Shown here one piece after another: positions 1-7,976 of a DNA stretch of 25,688 nt (position 1 is its first letter; the number at the start of each line of letters is the position of its first letter). A model generated the notes under the pieces. It worked only from the letters and a program-made list of their open reading frames with translations, was not told the origin of the DNA and ran no database searches. Source of the stretch: CAZART01 sp964487555 (GTDB lineage: Bacteria > Bacteroidota > Rhodothermia > Rhodothermales > VXPQ01). The position numbers and the translations under genes are program-made. The stretch lies in contig CAZART010000077.1 of NCBI GenBank assembly GCA_964487555.1, positions 1 to 25,688 of the forward strand, read 5' to 3'.

Positions 1-181
1 GTATCGGTCGGGGACGAGCGCACTGCAGCGGACGGGGGCGAGGGCGCGGTATAGGCCGGGGACGAGTGGACTGCAGCGGACGGGGGCGAGGGCGCGGTAT
101 CCGTCCGAATCGTTCGCGGCTGCGAGAGAAATACCGGCAAGGTCGGTATAGAAGTGAAGAGGTGGGTATCCATAGGACGGT
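1..181. repeat. 48-bp tandem repeat pair and spacer
   Basis: Two near-identical 48-bp units lie at 1-48 and 49-96, and a third begins at 97 before diverging. The first bases of the window already sit inside the array, so its true length is unknown. The units are G-rich on the + strand (runs such as GGACGGGGGCGAGGGCGCGG). No convincing gene is seen in this stretch; open frames through it are a consequence of the period being divisible by three. The remainder (about 108-181) is the 3' flank of the TPM gene, with no recognisable terminator. Confidence 0.75.
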
Positions 182-844
182 TCAGGTACCTTTCCGAAAA
201 CGAACCGTATTCGGAAGTTCGTTTGCGTCGCCCTCGCGAATCTCGACGCCGCCTTTTTCAAGAAGATGACCGCACATGGCGATGCCCTCCACGAGCCCGT
301 CGGCAAAGCGGCCGTTCTTGATGCCGGAGCGGATGTGCTCGACTATATCCGCCCATTCGTCGGCCGAGACCTTCTTGTTGATGCCTGTATCGCCGATTAC
401 CTCGATTCGATGTTCGAACAGGGAGATGAAAAGCAGGATGCCGGTCCGGTCTCTCGTATTGAAGACCTCTTCCTCCACGAACGCCTTCATAGCAAGCCGG
501 TGTACGCTTCGTGTCATGGCGTCCGAACCCGCCAGCGCGCGGCGAAGCGGACGTACGAAGGCGACGACGAATCCACCGGCGGCGCCGGCGAGCGTCACGA
601 GGAGTGCCGTGCCCCAACCCGTGTGAAGCCAGCCGAGGCCCCAGCCTTGATAAAAATTGAAAATGAGAACGGCGAACAGCAGCGCCAGGACGGCGCCGGC
701 CGCGGCACCCTTCCAGATGGCGGCTTCGTAAGCGTCGCTATGCGGAACGACGACGGGCACGATTTCGCCGGACGTGCGGCCCTCGGCCGCGGCGACCGCC
801 TCTCGTATTCGCTCCTGATCGGATTCGGAAAGAATGTGCGTCAT
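182..844 (-). CDS. TPM-domain membrane protein
   Basis: A 220-residue protein of the TPM (TLP18.3/Psb32/MOLO-1) family, a fold found in membrane-associated or periplasmic proteins of mostly uncertain function. The N-terminal part has the family-like SDQERIREAVAAAEGRTSGEIVPVVV stretch (S6 onward). Two hydrophobic segments follow at about residues 44-68 and 77-100, inserted into the domain. The C-terminal half (FISLFEHRIEVIGDTGI, then an amphipathic helix with NGRFADGLVEGI) matches the end of the domain. The start is the ATG at 844 because the domain begins right after it; an upstream in-frame extension to 919 lacks family character. These genes usually sit next to a second TPM gene or lemA; neither is visible here, although the window ends soon after. 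The biochemical role is not assigned. Confidence 0.85.
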   Translation of the reverse strand: MTHILSESDQERIREAVAAAEGRTSGEIVPVVVPHSDAYEAAIWKGAAAGAVLALLFAVLIFNFYQGWGLGWLHTGWGTALLVTLAGAAGGFVVAFVRPLRRALAGSDAMTRSVHRLAMKAFVEEEVFNTRDRTGILLFISLFEHRIEVIGDTGINKKVSADEWADIVEHIRSGIKNGRFADGLVEGIAMCGHLLEKGGVEIREGDANELPNTVRFRKGT

Positions 845-1181
845 GAATTCGCGGGTTATCGTTTTCCTGATTGAACAATGTCGAATCGCAGTTACGTCAA
901 CATAGGACGGCCGCTGCAATGCAATGCACGTCGTCGCCTTCCTTGCACCAGCTCCACGTGCGTCGGCGCGCCACGCTAAGGCCGCCCATCGACGCGCCTA
1001 CCGTCGGACGCGCCTACCGTCGGACAAGCCTGGCGTCGGACAAGCCTGGCGTCGGCGCGCCACGCTAAGGCCATCCATCGACGCGCCTACCGTCGACATA
1101 CCTATCGTCGACGCGTCTATTTACGTTATCGTATTTACGACACGAGCCGCTTAGCGTCTACGGTCGCCCGTAATCGATGTC
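845..1181. other. spacer with tandem and direct repeats, no gene
   Basis: This 337-bp spacer lies between the end of modB and the start of the TPM gene, both on the minus strand. It holds the array described at 961-1095. No coding region, RNA gene or clear terminator is seen. The missing modC is not here. The promoter of the TPM gene should lie in the lower-coordinate end of this stretch, but no convincing box could be picked. Confidence 0.7.
961..1095. repeat. 16-bp tandem units flanked by a 47-bp direct repeat
   Basis: Four 16-bp units run head to tail at 992-1007, 1008-1023, 1024-1039 and 1040-1055. Units 1 and 2 are identical (ACGCGCCTACCGTCGG) and units 3 and 4 are identical (ACAAGCCTGGCGTCGG). 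They are bracketed by two copies of a roughly 47-bp direct repeat starting at 961 and 1050, both opening CGTCGGCGCGCCACGCTAAGG. More decayed copies (CGACGCG, CTATCGTCGACG) continue to about 1115. The nesting of a short repeat within a longer one implies successive duplications. Confidence 0.85.
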
Positions 1182-1886
1182 CTATGGTCTCGCCGCGCCG
1201 GAGGAACTCACGAGCCGCCGGCGTAGCAGCGAATGAATGAACAGACTCGCCGCGGAGAGCAGGACCGCAACGGCCACCAGGCGGATGACCGAACCTCCCC
1301 CGCCGAGACGATTGATGCTGGTAAAGATAGCGAGCGGTATGGTCCGCGTTTCCGACGGAATATTTCCCGCCAGAACGATGGTCGCACCGAACTCGCCGAG
1401 AGCGCGGCCGAATGCAAGAACCACGCCCGCCGCAATCCCCCGCGAGGCGAGCGGCAGGGTAACGTGTCGAAAGACGTCCCAACGTGTGCCACCGTAAATG
1501 AAGCCGGCCTCTTCCCATGCGGGATCGACCTGCTCGAAAGAGACCCGCATCGTCTGAACCATCAACGGGAACGCTACAATGCCTGAGGCAATCGCAGCGC
1601 CGATCCACGAAAACACGATGCGGAGACCGAGGACGTCGTCCAACCACGAGCCGATGAATCCCTCCGGGCTGAACGCGATGAGCAAGAGCCATCCCGTCAC
1701 GACCGGCGGCAGCACGAGCGGCAGCTGAATCACGTTTTCAATGAGGAATGGAACAGGAATACGTTTTCGGGCCAGGAGGTAGGCGAGAACCATCCCGAAA
1801 GGCAGCGTGAACAACACGGCCGCTGCCGAAACGCGCAGCGAAAGCGCGACCGCATCCCATTCAGCCGGTGTAAGGATCCAATCCAT
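1182..1886 (-). CDS. modB: molybdate ABC transporter permease ModB
   Basis: The inner-membrane permease of the ModABC molybdate importer, 234 residues, normal for ModB. It has about five hydrophobic segments and the coupling-loop EAA motif in the form EEAGFIYGGTRWDVFRHVTLPL, followed by the ModB/CysT-typical GRALGEFGATIVLAGN stretch that precedes the last membrane helices. It starts with ATG 26 bases after the modA stop, so it is very probably cotranscribed with modA. The ATPase partner ModC is not downstream: the next 300 bases are repeats, followed by an unrelated TPM gene. A ModC encoded elsewhere, or one shared with another transporter, would be required for function. Tungstate as substrate cannot be excluded from sequence alone. 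Confidence 0.92.
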   Translation of the reverse strand: MDWILTPAEWDAVALSLRVSAAAVLFTLPFGMVLAYLLARKRIPVPFLIENVIQLPLVLPPVVTGWLLLIAFSPEGFIGSWLDDVLGLRIVFSWIGAAIASGIVAFPLMVQTMRVSFEQVDPAWEEAGFIYGGTRWDVFRHVTLPLASRGIAAGVVLAFGRALGEFGATIVLAGNIPSETRTIPLAIFTSINRLGGGGSVIRLVAVAVLLSAASLFIHSLLRRRLVSSSGAARP

Positions 1887-1912
1887 TCGGAGCGACCGCG
1901 CGAACGACTACG

Positions 1913-2683
1913 TCAGCGTTGTATAGAATCGGAATACACGGCGCGGCTCGCAAATCCGAAAGATTCCCACGTAGACGCCCGCAGCGAATCGGACAGGAAC
2001 GCTGCAAGTTGCTCGGCGCCGCGGCGGGCAGACGGAGCCAATCCGAGGGTATACGTGATCTGGGGCTGACAGGGCTCCGTGAACGGCTCTGAAACGTGCA
2101 GGTCGGGCGTGAAGAAAGCATCTGATCGATAGACGACAGCCGCGTCGACGGCGCCTTCCTCTACGGCCGCCAGGGCGGCACGCACGTCGACGGTGGCCGC
2201 GATGCGCTTCTCGAGAATGGTCCACATGTGATCGCACACCAGAGCACCCCGGGCATAGATGCCGGCCGGAACGTGATCCGGATCCGCCAGCGCCAGCCGT
2301 TCGACGTCCACGATGCCCTGCCCTTCGAGGCGCGATACGAGAACAAGCCGATTCGTGATGGGCAGTCTCGACGGCTTCTGCAAATATCCTTCCTGATAAA
2401 GGTACCTGGTCCAGGACGGATGGGCGGAAATGAAGATGTCGACGTCGGCGCCGTACTCGACCTGCCGCGCCAGGAGTGACGAGCCGGCCAGATTCATCGA
2501 TACGTGCGGCCCATTCTGCACGGTCGTCTCGAACGAATCCACCATGGCTTCGAGCACGTCCGTCAACGACGAGGCCGCAAACAGCCGGATCGTACCATCA
2601 CCGTCATGGCGTCCCGAGGCACCGCATCCTCCGACAGAAAGCATTACGAGCAGAGTTGACAGTGCGGCGAGCCGTGCGCGCAT
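1913..2683 (-). CDS. modA: molybdate-binding lipoprotein ModA
   Basis: The substrate-binding protein of the molybdate importer. From the ATG at 2683 it encodes 256 residues with a lipoprotein signal ending VGGC (Cys20 as the lipidation site), so it is tethered to a membrane rather than free in the periplasm. The start of the mature domain (IRLFAASSLTDVLEAMVDSFE) is the classic ModA opening with the oxyanion-binding Ser pair, and SSLLARQVEYGADVDIFISAHPSW is the second conserved stretch. GAVDAAVVYRSDA near residue 180 is the usual third ligand region. A longer in-frame start at 2737 would overlap the preceding gene and spoil the signal peptide. The preceding gene's last codons contain GAGGAGG about 13 bases before this ATG, a possible ribosome-binding site. 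Confidence 0.92.
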   Translation of the reverse strand: MRARLAALSTLLVMLSVGGCGASGRHDGDGTIRLFAASSLTDVLEAMVDSFETTVQNGPHVSMNLAGSSLLARQVEYGADVDIFISAHPSWTRYLYQEGYLQKPSRLPITNRLVLVSRLEGQGIVDVERLALADPDHVPAGIYARGALVCDHMWTILEKRIAATVDVRAALAAVEEGAVDAAVVYRSDAFFTPDLHVSEPFTEPCQPQITYTLGLAPSARRGAEQLAAFLSDSLRASTWESFGFASRAVYSDSIQR

Positions 2684-2688
2684 GGGGG

Positions 2689-3894
2689 TCAGCTTGCCTC
2701 CTCTTTCGCCTGCGACTGACGGATGGTATCGATCCACATCTCAGCCTGACGATAGTACGGCGATTCAACGCCGGCAATCGTTTTCACGCGCTCAAACTGT
2801 TCGACGGCGTCATTGAGACGATTGATGCGCATCAAGAAAACCGCCCTGTTGTAGTTGGCGGTGAGATGATCGGGCCTTTCCTCGAGTACGAGATTCGTCT
2901 GCCGAATGGCCTCCATCGGATTCTGCGGATCGTACTGATACGCCCACCCCAGATCCGCGCGCGCATCGAAATCGTCAGGCTCCTGCTGAAGCACCTGTTT
3001 GTAGGCATCGATGACGAGAAGTGCGACCTGAGGTTTCGAGTCCGGCTCCGTCATTTCCATCCAATCGAACAAAAGATTGCCGGCCGTCTTCCAATCGGGC
3101 GCCCCGTCGGTGATGCGAGCTATGCGCTGCTGCTCTATGGCCGCGCGGTCGATGCGCCCGATGCCGATGAGGATGTCGACAAGTTCCCGGCGAGCCTGCA
3201 GCGACTCCGGCGCGTCCGCCTCTTCGATGACGGTCCGCAGCGAGTCGACGCGGCCGCGGTACGCCTCTGCGATAGGGATAGCCTCGCGCTCCCGAATCAC
3301 GGATGCGGACCGGGTCTCGGCCGGAGCGCTCACGGCCGCTTCGGAGTTCACCGGCGCTTGCTGGTTCGATACCACCGTAATCGTGTAAAGCGCCACTACA
3401 ACCAGAACGGCGAGTCCGACCAGCACGGCGACGTGCCGCGTGAGATTGGGACCGCCGTCGGCATCACTCGGCCGTGGCGAGGCCGTCGCAGCGGGTGCCG
3501 AAGGTGCCCGACGAGATGGCGCCGACGCGGGAGTCGATGATGTCGATGCGGGAGCCGGTGAGGGCGATGTCTGGGGATCAACGGAGCCGGGCGTGTTGAT
3601 CGGAGCGCCTTCCGCCCGGCGCCCGAGGCGTGCTCCGCACCGGCTGCAGAAATTCGAGTCGGGAGGATTCGTCGCACCGCACGCGCTGCAGTCAACGTCG
3701 TCGGAGTCCCCATCGGCCGGAGTCGACGGCTCCGGAATGTCTTCCCCGGGATCATCCGAACCGACTTCATCGCCGGGGCCACGCACATCGCCGGTTTCAC
3801 CTTCCTGAACCTCAAGCGGCGCGCCGCACAGGTCACATCGCTCGGCTCCCGACGTCAGGCGTGCTCCGCACTCCGGACATGATCTATGATTCAT
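2689..3894 (-). CDS. zinc-ribbon, single-pass membrane, TPR protein
   Basis: A 401-residue protein built in four parts. Residues 6-23 form a CxxC/CxxC zinc ribbon (Cys6, 9, 20, 23), and a second lies at Cys69, 72, 83, 86. A Pro/Ser/Ala-rich linker covers about 100-150. One transmembrane helix (about 154-176) follows. After it comes an acidic region with tetratricopeptide-like helices (about 270-395; ARADLGWAYQYDP and TANYNRAVFLMRINRLNDAVEQF). The likely topology is a cytoplasmic zinc-ribbon head with TPR helices outside the inner membrane, but this is inferred. Its function is unknown; TPR repeats suggest a scaffold. It lies 7 bases after the HU gene and 5 bases before modA, suggesting cotranscription, though a functional tie to molybdate uptake is not evident. 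Confidence 0.85.
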   Translation of the reverse strand: MNHRSCPECGARLTSGAERCDLCGAPLEVQEGETGDVRGPGDEVGSDDPGEDIPEPSTPADGDSDDVDCSACGATNPPDSNFCSRCGARLGRRAEGAPINTPGSVDPQTSPSPAPASTSSTPASAPSRRAPSAPAATASPRPSDADGGPNLTRHVAVLVGLAVLVVVALYTITVVSNQQAPVNSEAAVSAPAETRSASVIREREAIPIAEAYRGRVDSLRTVIEEADAPESLQARRELVDILIGIGRIDRAAIEQQRIARITDGAPDWKTAGNLLFDWMEMTEPDSKPQVALLVIDAYKQVLQQEPDDFDARADLGWAYQYDPQNPMEAIRQTNLVLEERPDHLTANYNRAVFLMRINRLNDAVEQFERVKTIAGVESPYYRQAEMWIDTIRQSQAKEEAS

Positions 3895-3901
3895 ACCAGT
3901 A

Positions 3902-4213
3902 TTATTTCTTCTTCCGGGTACTTTTCCGCGCCTTCAAGGACTGATCTACCAGACTGCGCAGGTCCTTCGAAGGTCGAAACACCGGCACGTATCGGGGGCC
4001 GATGCGAACCTCCTCATTCGTTTGCGGATTACGCGCTTTACGCGCTTTACGGAGCTGGACGCGGAACGATCCAAATCCTCTGAGCTCCACGCCGTCGCCG
4101 TCTTTCATGGCGTCGATGAGCGTGGTGATGAAGCCGTTTACGACGGCCTCCGTCTCAATCTTCGTTAGCCCCGTTCCGGTTGCGATGCGATCGATGATGT
4201 CGGCTTTGGTCAC
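3902..4213 (-). CDS. HU/IHF family DNA-binding protein
   Basis: A 103-residue nucleoid protein of the HU/IHF superfamily, which binds and bends DNA as a dimer. It shows the family opening MTKADIIDRIATGTGLTK, the helix-2 stretch VNGFITTLIDAMKDGD, the core strand VELRGFGSFRV and the DNA-contacting arm RKARKARNPQTNEEVRIGP with the conserved Asn-Pro that intercalates at the kink. A lysine/arginine-rich tail (KARKSTRKKK) extends beyond the usual end and may add non-specific DNA contact. The start codon is GTG at 4213. The gene heads a minus-strand run with the TPR protein, modA and modB. HU versus IHF-subunit cannot be decided from sequence. Confidence 0.95.
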   Translation of the reverse strand: MTKADIIDRIATGTGLTKIETEAVVNGFITTLIDAMKDGDGVELRGFGSFRVQLRKARKARNPQTNEEVRIGPRYVPVFRPSKDLRSLVDQSLKARKSTRKKK

Positions 4214-4341
4214 GGCGGTACCGAAGGACAGTCAAGAAAAGCGGCATAACATGCGAGTGAAACCCTAAACGCCATCTATTCGCGCATGATTCCGCGCCCA
4301 TCATCTAGCTTCGCCGAAGAAACGTCCACCTTCTCTCGCGC

Positions 4342-4527
4342 GTAGTGCGTGTGCGCTGCACCTGTAGTGCGTGTGCGCTGCACCNNNNNNNNNNNNNNNN
4401 NNNNNNNNNNNNNNNNNNNNNNNNNNNNNNNNNNNNNNNNNNNNNNNNNNNNNNNNNNNNNNNNNNNNNNNNNNNNNNNNNNNNGTAGTGCGTGTGCGCT
4501 GCACCTGTAGTGCGTGTGCGCTGCACC
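4342..4527. repeat. 22-bp tandem array split by an assembly gap
   Basis: Perfect 22-bp units (GTAGTGCGTGTGCGCTGCAC plus CT) lie at 4342-4363, 4364-4384, 4485-4506 and 4507-4527, two on each side of a run of N. The visible copies are identical, which fits recent expansion or homogenisation, and explains why the assembly stopped here. Each unit contains GTGC-GCT-GCAC, a small inverted repeat. The true copy number is unknown. Confidence 0.9.
4385..4484. other. 100-N assembly gap
   Basis: Exactly 100 N, the conventional length for a gap of unknown size. It lies inside an array of identical 22-bp units, so the missing sequence is probably more copies of the same unit. Confidence 0.97.
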
Positions 4528-4556
4528 GGGCGTTCCTTTTTCCCATTCAAACATCC

Positions 4557-7500
4557 ATGCAATCACGTTTTTACGTGCGATCCGTCTCCCTTCTCCTTCT
4601 CCTCTCTCATTTTCCGCTTCTTCCCGCCTACGCGCAAGGCTCGGCCGACTGGCAGCAGCGTGTAAAATACGAGATGGACGTGTCGCTCCTCGTCGACCGG
4701 CACCGGATGGAAGGCCGACAGGTTGCCCGTTACTATAACAACTCGCCCGACACGCTCGACCGCGTCTTCTATCACCTCTACTTCAACGCGTTTCATCCGC
4801 AATCGATGATGGCCGAGCGCAACCGCCATCTTCCGGATCCGGATGCGCGGATCGTTCCCCGCATCTTCCATCTCGGACCCGACGAAATCGGATATCATCG
4901 CGTCGAATCCCTTACGCAGGACGGCCGTCCGGTCGAGTTCTACGTCACGGATACGGTGATGGAGGTCGCGCTGGCGCAGCCGATCCCGCCCGGTGGTTCG
5001 GCCGACTTCGAGATGGCGTTCCACTCGCAGGTTCCGCTCCAGACGCGCCGCAGCGGCCGTGACAGCAACGAAGGCATCGACTATTCGATGACCCAGTGGT
5101 ATCCGAAGCTGGCCAATTACGACGAGCGCGGATGGCACGCCGATCCGTACGTCGGCCGCGAATTCTACGCGCCGTTCGGCACCTTCGACGTCCGCATCAC
5201 GTTGCCGTCCGAGTACGTGATTGGAGCCACCGGCGTGCTGCAGAACGCCGAAGGGATCGGCCACGGTTACGACACCACGGCGACCGTCCCGGACACGGAT
5301 TCGCTCACCTGGCATTTCCACGCCGAAAACGTGCACGATTTCGCCTGGGCCGCCGACCCCGACTACGTCCACGATGTCATAACGAGCGGCGGCATCGACC
5401 ATCATCTGCTCTACCAGCCTGACGTTGCAGAGGCCTGGGCGGGACTGCGGGAAGATCTTCCCGCCATGATGGAATTCTACAGCGAAAACTTCGGCCCGTA
5501 TCCATATCCGCAGGTCACCGTCATTCAGGGTGCCGACGGCGGCATGGAATACCCGATGATCACGCTGATCACCGGCCGCCGCCCGCCGCGTTCCGTGCTC
5601 GGCGTGACCGCGCACGAAATTGCGCACATGTGGTACTATGGCGTCCTCGGCTCGAACGAAGCCGATTATGCGTGGTTGGATGAAGGCTTCACGAGCTATG
5701 CCTCCACTGAGGTGATGGCGCACCTCGACGGGATTCCGCAGGCTTCGCACGTCGGCGCCTACTATGCCGTGCTCTCTGCCCACGAGTACGGTTTCTTCGA
5801 GCACTTCAATACACCCTCCGACTGGTTTAGTACGAACGCCGGCTATTCGGCCGCGGCGTACGCGGGCGGCCAGATGATTGTCGACATGCTCGGCTACGTC
5901 ATTTCCGACTCGTTGCGTGATCGGTTTCTTCTCGAGTATTTCGATCGCTTGAAATTCCGCCATCCCAATCCCTACGACGTCGAGAAAGTGGCGGAGGATG
6001 TATCCGGACTCCACCTCGACTGGTACTTCGAGCAGTTCACGAATTCGAACCGGACCGTCGACTATGCCGTCGACGACGTGCGGACTCGACGCGCCGACGA
6101 CCAATGGCATACTGAAATCGTGATCGAGCGCGAAGGCGACGTCGTTCTTCCTGTCGATCTTCGCCTCACCTACGACGACGGATCGCAGCAATGGGTGAAC
6201 ATCCCGCTCGGCATTATGCAGGGTCACAAACCCGTGCCGGATGACTGGATCGTTGCGGATCCGTGGATGTGGACCTTTCCTGAATACAAGCTCGAGCTCA
6301 AACACCGGCAACGGCTGATCCGCGTCCAGATCGACCCGACGCTTCACACGCCGGACGTGAATCGCCTGAACAACTCCAACAGGTTTCCGGTGAACTTCAC
6401 CTTCCTACAGGCGCCGCCCTTGTCGCTGTCGAGCTACAGCGTCGGATGGCGTCCTCTCCTCCAGTACGCCCATAACTTCGGCATGGCCGGCGGCCTTCAG
6501 TTTCGAGGCACGTATCTATTCGACCAGTTTCGAACGCGCGCCATGCTAAAGGTGTGGCCGGAGGTCGTCTTCAGTGGCGGTGAGGAACCGGAGGTTCGTC
6601 GTGTCAGGGAAGACGACGTGTCCGCTTTCGACGGCATCGACTTCGAGCTTAACTTTAGCGACCATCTGGAAAGGATTGGCCCATATGGCCAGGTGTCGTT
6701 TCAGTCGCAGAAACACCTCGGCATCCTTCAGAACGATCTGGCGTTTACGACACCTCTTCATCGATTCGATCTTCTCCGTGCTTCCGAGCACCGCGTCACG
6801 GTGGGGCTGCTCCACCAGCTTCGCACGACCGATCGATCGCTAGCCACAGCCGCGTCGTTCGGATTCTTCCCTGACGACATGTTATCGGGCCACCTGACCT
6901 ATACGTTCACGGACGCACGATCGCGATTTGAAATCGGCGCCGAGGTGGGTGGCACCATCGACGACTTGCTCGTGAGCGCCAGCGCGAACAGGGTCTATGT
7001 GGATGCGGCCCGCGCCGTCCCGTTGGGCCTCCTCACTGCCGGCGCACGTGTGCGCCTGGGATGGGGCGCGGGTAATCTGGCGTTGCAAAAGCAGTTTCGC
7101 CTCGGTGCGGCTTCGTTTGAGGATCGATGGGACAACGACGCCTACCGTACCGTCGCCGCCGTGTTTGAAGATCCTCTCGATGATCCTCATTGGATAGGCT
7201 TTGCCGGACCCGGTCCGGTGGCCTACACGCGGAGCACGCTGAATACCGGTCTGGGTGACATCCTGTTCGATGCTCCGGTCGGCAATCATACGGTAGCGGC
7301 CAGCGCCGTTCTCGTGGCCGAACCATTCACCCGCAATGCGTGGCTGCGGCCTCTGCAGGCGGAATTGTTCGTCGGAGGCGGCGAAGTCTGGAACCATCCG
7401 GATTTTATCGAGGGCTTCTCGCTGGACCGGCTCCTCTTCGACGCAGGCGTAGGTTTTCGGTACGACATGTCGAAGCTGCGCGCGCTGCAAAGGTGGACGG

Positions 7501-7643
7501 CGCAGTCCGACGTGCTCTCCGGCATGAAGCTGACCGCGAAATTTCCCCTCTGGGCGAGTGACGAAGACCGTCGGGGATCGACCGAAGCGTTCGACTTCCG
7601 GTGGTTGATCGGAATTACCGTCGATGACGCTCCGTGGTACTGA
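4557..7643 (+). CDS. secreted M1 family metallopeptidase with barrel-like C-terminus
   Basis: A 1028-residue zinc aminopeptidase-type protein. The ATG at 4557 gives a clear signal peptide (hydrophobic LLLLLSHFPLLPAYAQ) with cleavage after AQ; upstream in-frame sequence comes from repeats and N. The M1 exopeptidase motif appears as GGMEYP (residues 328-333). The zinc site is HEIAH (His353, Glu354, His357) with Glu376 after 18 residues (HExxH-x18-E). A Tyr in GYSAAAYAGG is a candidate transition-state stabiliser. The catalytic part ends near residue 610. The last 400 residues are rich in alternating-polarity strands (FELNFSDHL, FEIGAEVGG, LLFDAGVGFRYDM, FDFRWLIGITV) and end in an aromatic, suggesting an outer-membrane barrel. 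That barrel is inference; the peptidase call is firm. It is the first of four closely spaced genes. Confidence 0.93.
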   Translation: MQSRFYVRSVSLLLLLSHFPLLPAYAQGSADWQQRVKYEMDVSLLVDRHRMEGRQVARYYNNSPDTLDRVFYHLYFNAFHPQSMMAERNRHLPDPDARIVPRIFHLGPDEIGYHRVESLTQDGRPVEFYVTDTVMEVALAQPIPPGGSADFEMAFHSQVPLQTRRSGRDSNEGIDYSMTQWYPKLANYDERGWHADPYVGREFYAPFGTFDVRITLPSEYVIGATGVLQNAEGIGHGYDTTATVPDTDSLTWHFHAENVHDFAWAADPDYVHDVITSGGIDHHLLYQPDVAEAWAGLREDLPAMMEFYSENFGPYPYPQVTVIQGADGGMEYPMITLITGRRPPRSVLGVTAHEIAHMWYYGVLGSNEADYAWLDEGFTSYASTEVMAHLDGIPQASHVGAYYAVLSAHEYGFFEHFNTPSDWFSTNAGYSAAAYAGGQMIVDMLGYVISDSLRDRFLLEYFDRLKFRHPNPYDVEKVAEDVSGLHLDWYFEQFTNSNRTVDYAVDDVRTRRADDQWHTEIVIEREGDVVLPVDLRLTYDDGSQQWVNIPLGIMQGHKPVPDDWIVADPWMWTFPEYKLELKHRQRLIRVQIDPTLHTPDVNRLNNSNRFPVNFTFLQAPPLSLSSYSVGWRPLLQYAHNFGMAGGLQFRGTYLFDQFRTRAMLKVWPEVVFSGGEEPEVRRVREDDVSAFDGIDFELNFSDHLERIGPYGQVSFQSQKHLGILQNDLAFTTPLHRFDLLRASEHRVTVGLLHQLRTTDRSLATAASFGFFPDDMLSGHLTYTFTDARSRFEIGAEVGGTIDDLLVSASANRVYVDAARAVPLGLLTAGARVRLGWGAGNLALQKQFRLGAASFEDRWDNDAYRTVAAVFEDPLDDPHWIGFAGPGPVAYTRSTLNTGLGDILFDAPVGNHTVAASAVLVAEPFTRNAWLRPLQAELFVGGGEVWNHPDFIEGFSLDRLLFDAGVGFRYDMSKLRALQRWTAQSDVLSGMKLTAKFPLWASDEDRRGSTEAFDFRWLIGITVDDAPWY

Positions 7644-7649
7644 GTGGCG

Positions 7650-7976
7650 ATGCATTCACACAACGAACTTCCCGATACCCTGAATGAGCTCGCCTCTTCG
7701 TTCGGCCAGGAACGGCCGGCGCAGGTCGAGCATCCGACGCTCGAACAGGTTCATACTTTCGTGGCCGCGAACGTGACGAGGCTCCTCGAGAATAACCCCG
7801 GACTCCTCATGAGCATCCTCTACCGGATCGACGTTCCCGAGCCTAAAGTGCGCCACGTCCTCGAATCCGAACCGCCCGCCGTAATCGTCGACCGCCTGAC
7901 GACACTCATTATCGAGCGGCAGCTTGAAAAGGTCCGGATCCGGCGCCAGTACCGCGAACAAGAGAACGATAGATGA
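7650..7976 (+). CDS. small conserved-looking helical protein, unknown function
   Basis: A protein of 108 residues from the ATG at 7650 (an in-frame GTG directly after the previous stop, at 7644, would add two). It has no signal peptide or membrane segment. Its sequence reads as an all-helical domain: LEQVHTFVAANVTRLLENNPGLLMSILYRIDVPEPKVRHVL, then PAVIVDRLTTLIIERQLEKVRIRRQYRE. The tight packing (6 bases after the M1 stop, and an ATGA overlap with the next start at 7973-7976) is the main support for it being a gene. I do not recognise a named family and assign no function. Translational coupling to the following lipoprotein gene is likely. Confidence 0.8.
   Translation: MHSHNELPDTLNELASSFGQERPAQVEHPTLEQVHTFVAANVTRLLENNPGLLMSILYRIDVPEPKVRHVLESEPPAVIVDRLTTLIIERQLEKVRIRRQYREQENDR

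Larger units (their letters stand above)
4214..4556. other. divergent spacer between HU and M1 genes
   Basis: The spacer between two divergently read genes holds a 22-bp array and an assembly gap (listed separately). The promoters of both genes must lie here: about 130 bases remain for the HU side and about 30 bases after the last repeat for the M1 side. The M1 promoter is therefore probably within or across the array. No Shine-Dalgarno sequence precedes either start, as is common in Bacteroidota-like groups. Confidence 0.6.

Noticed and set aside
4563..6347. Minus-strand ORF of 594 residues opposite the M1 peptidase
   Set aside because: It is an antisense shadow in a GC-rich gene; the translation has no domain, and the + strand has complete peptidase motifs.
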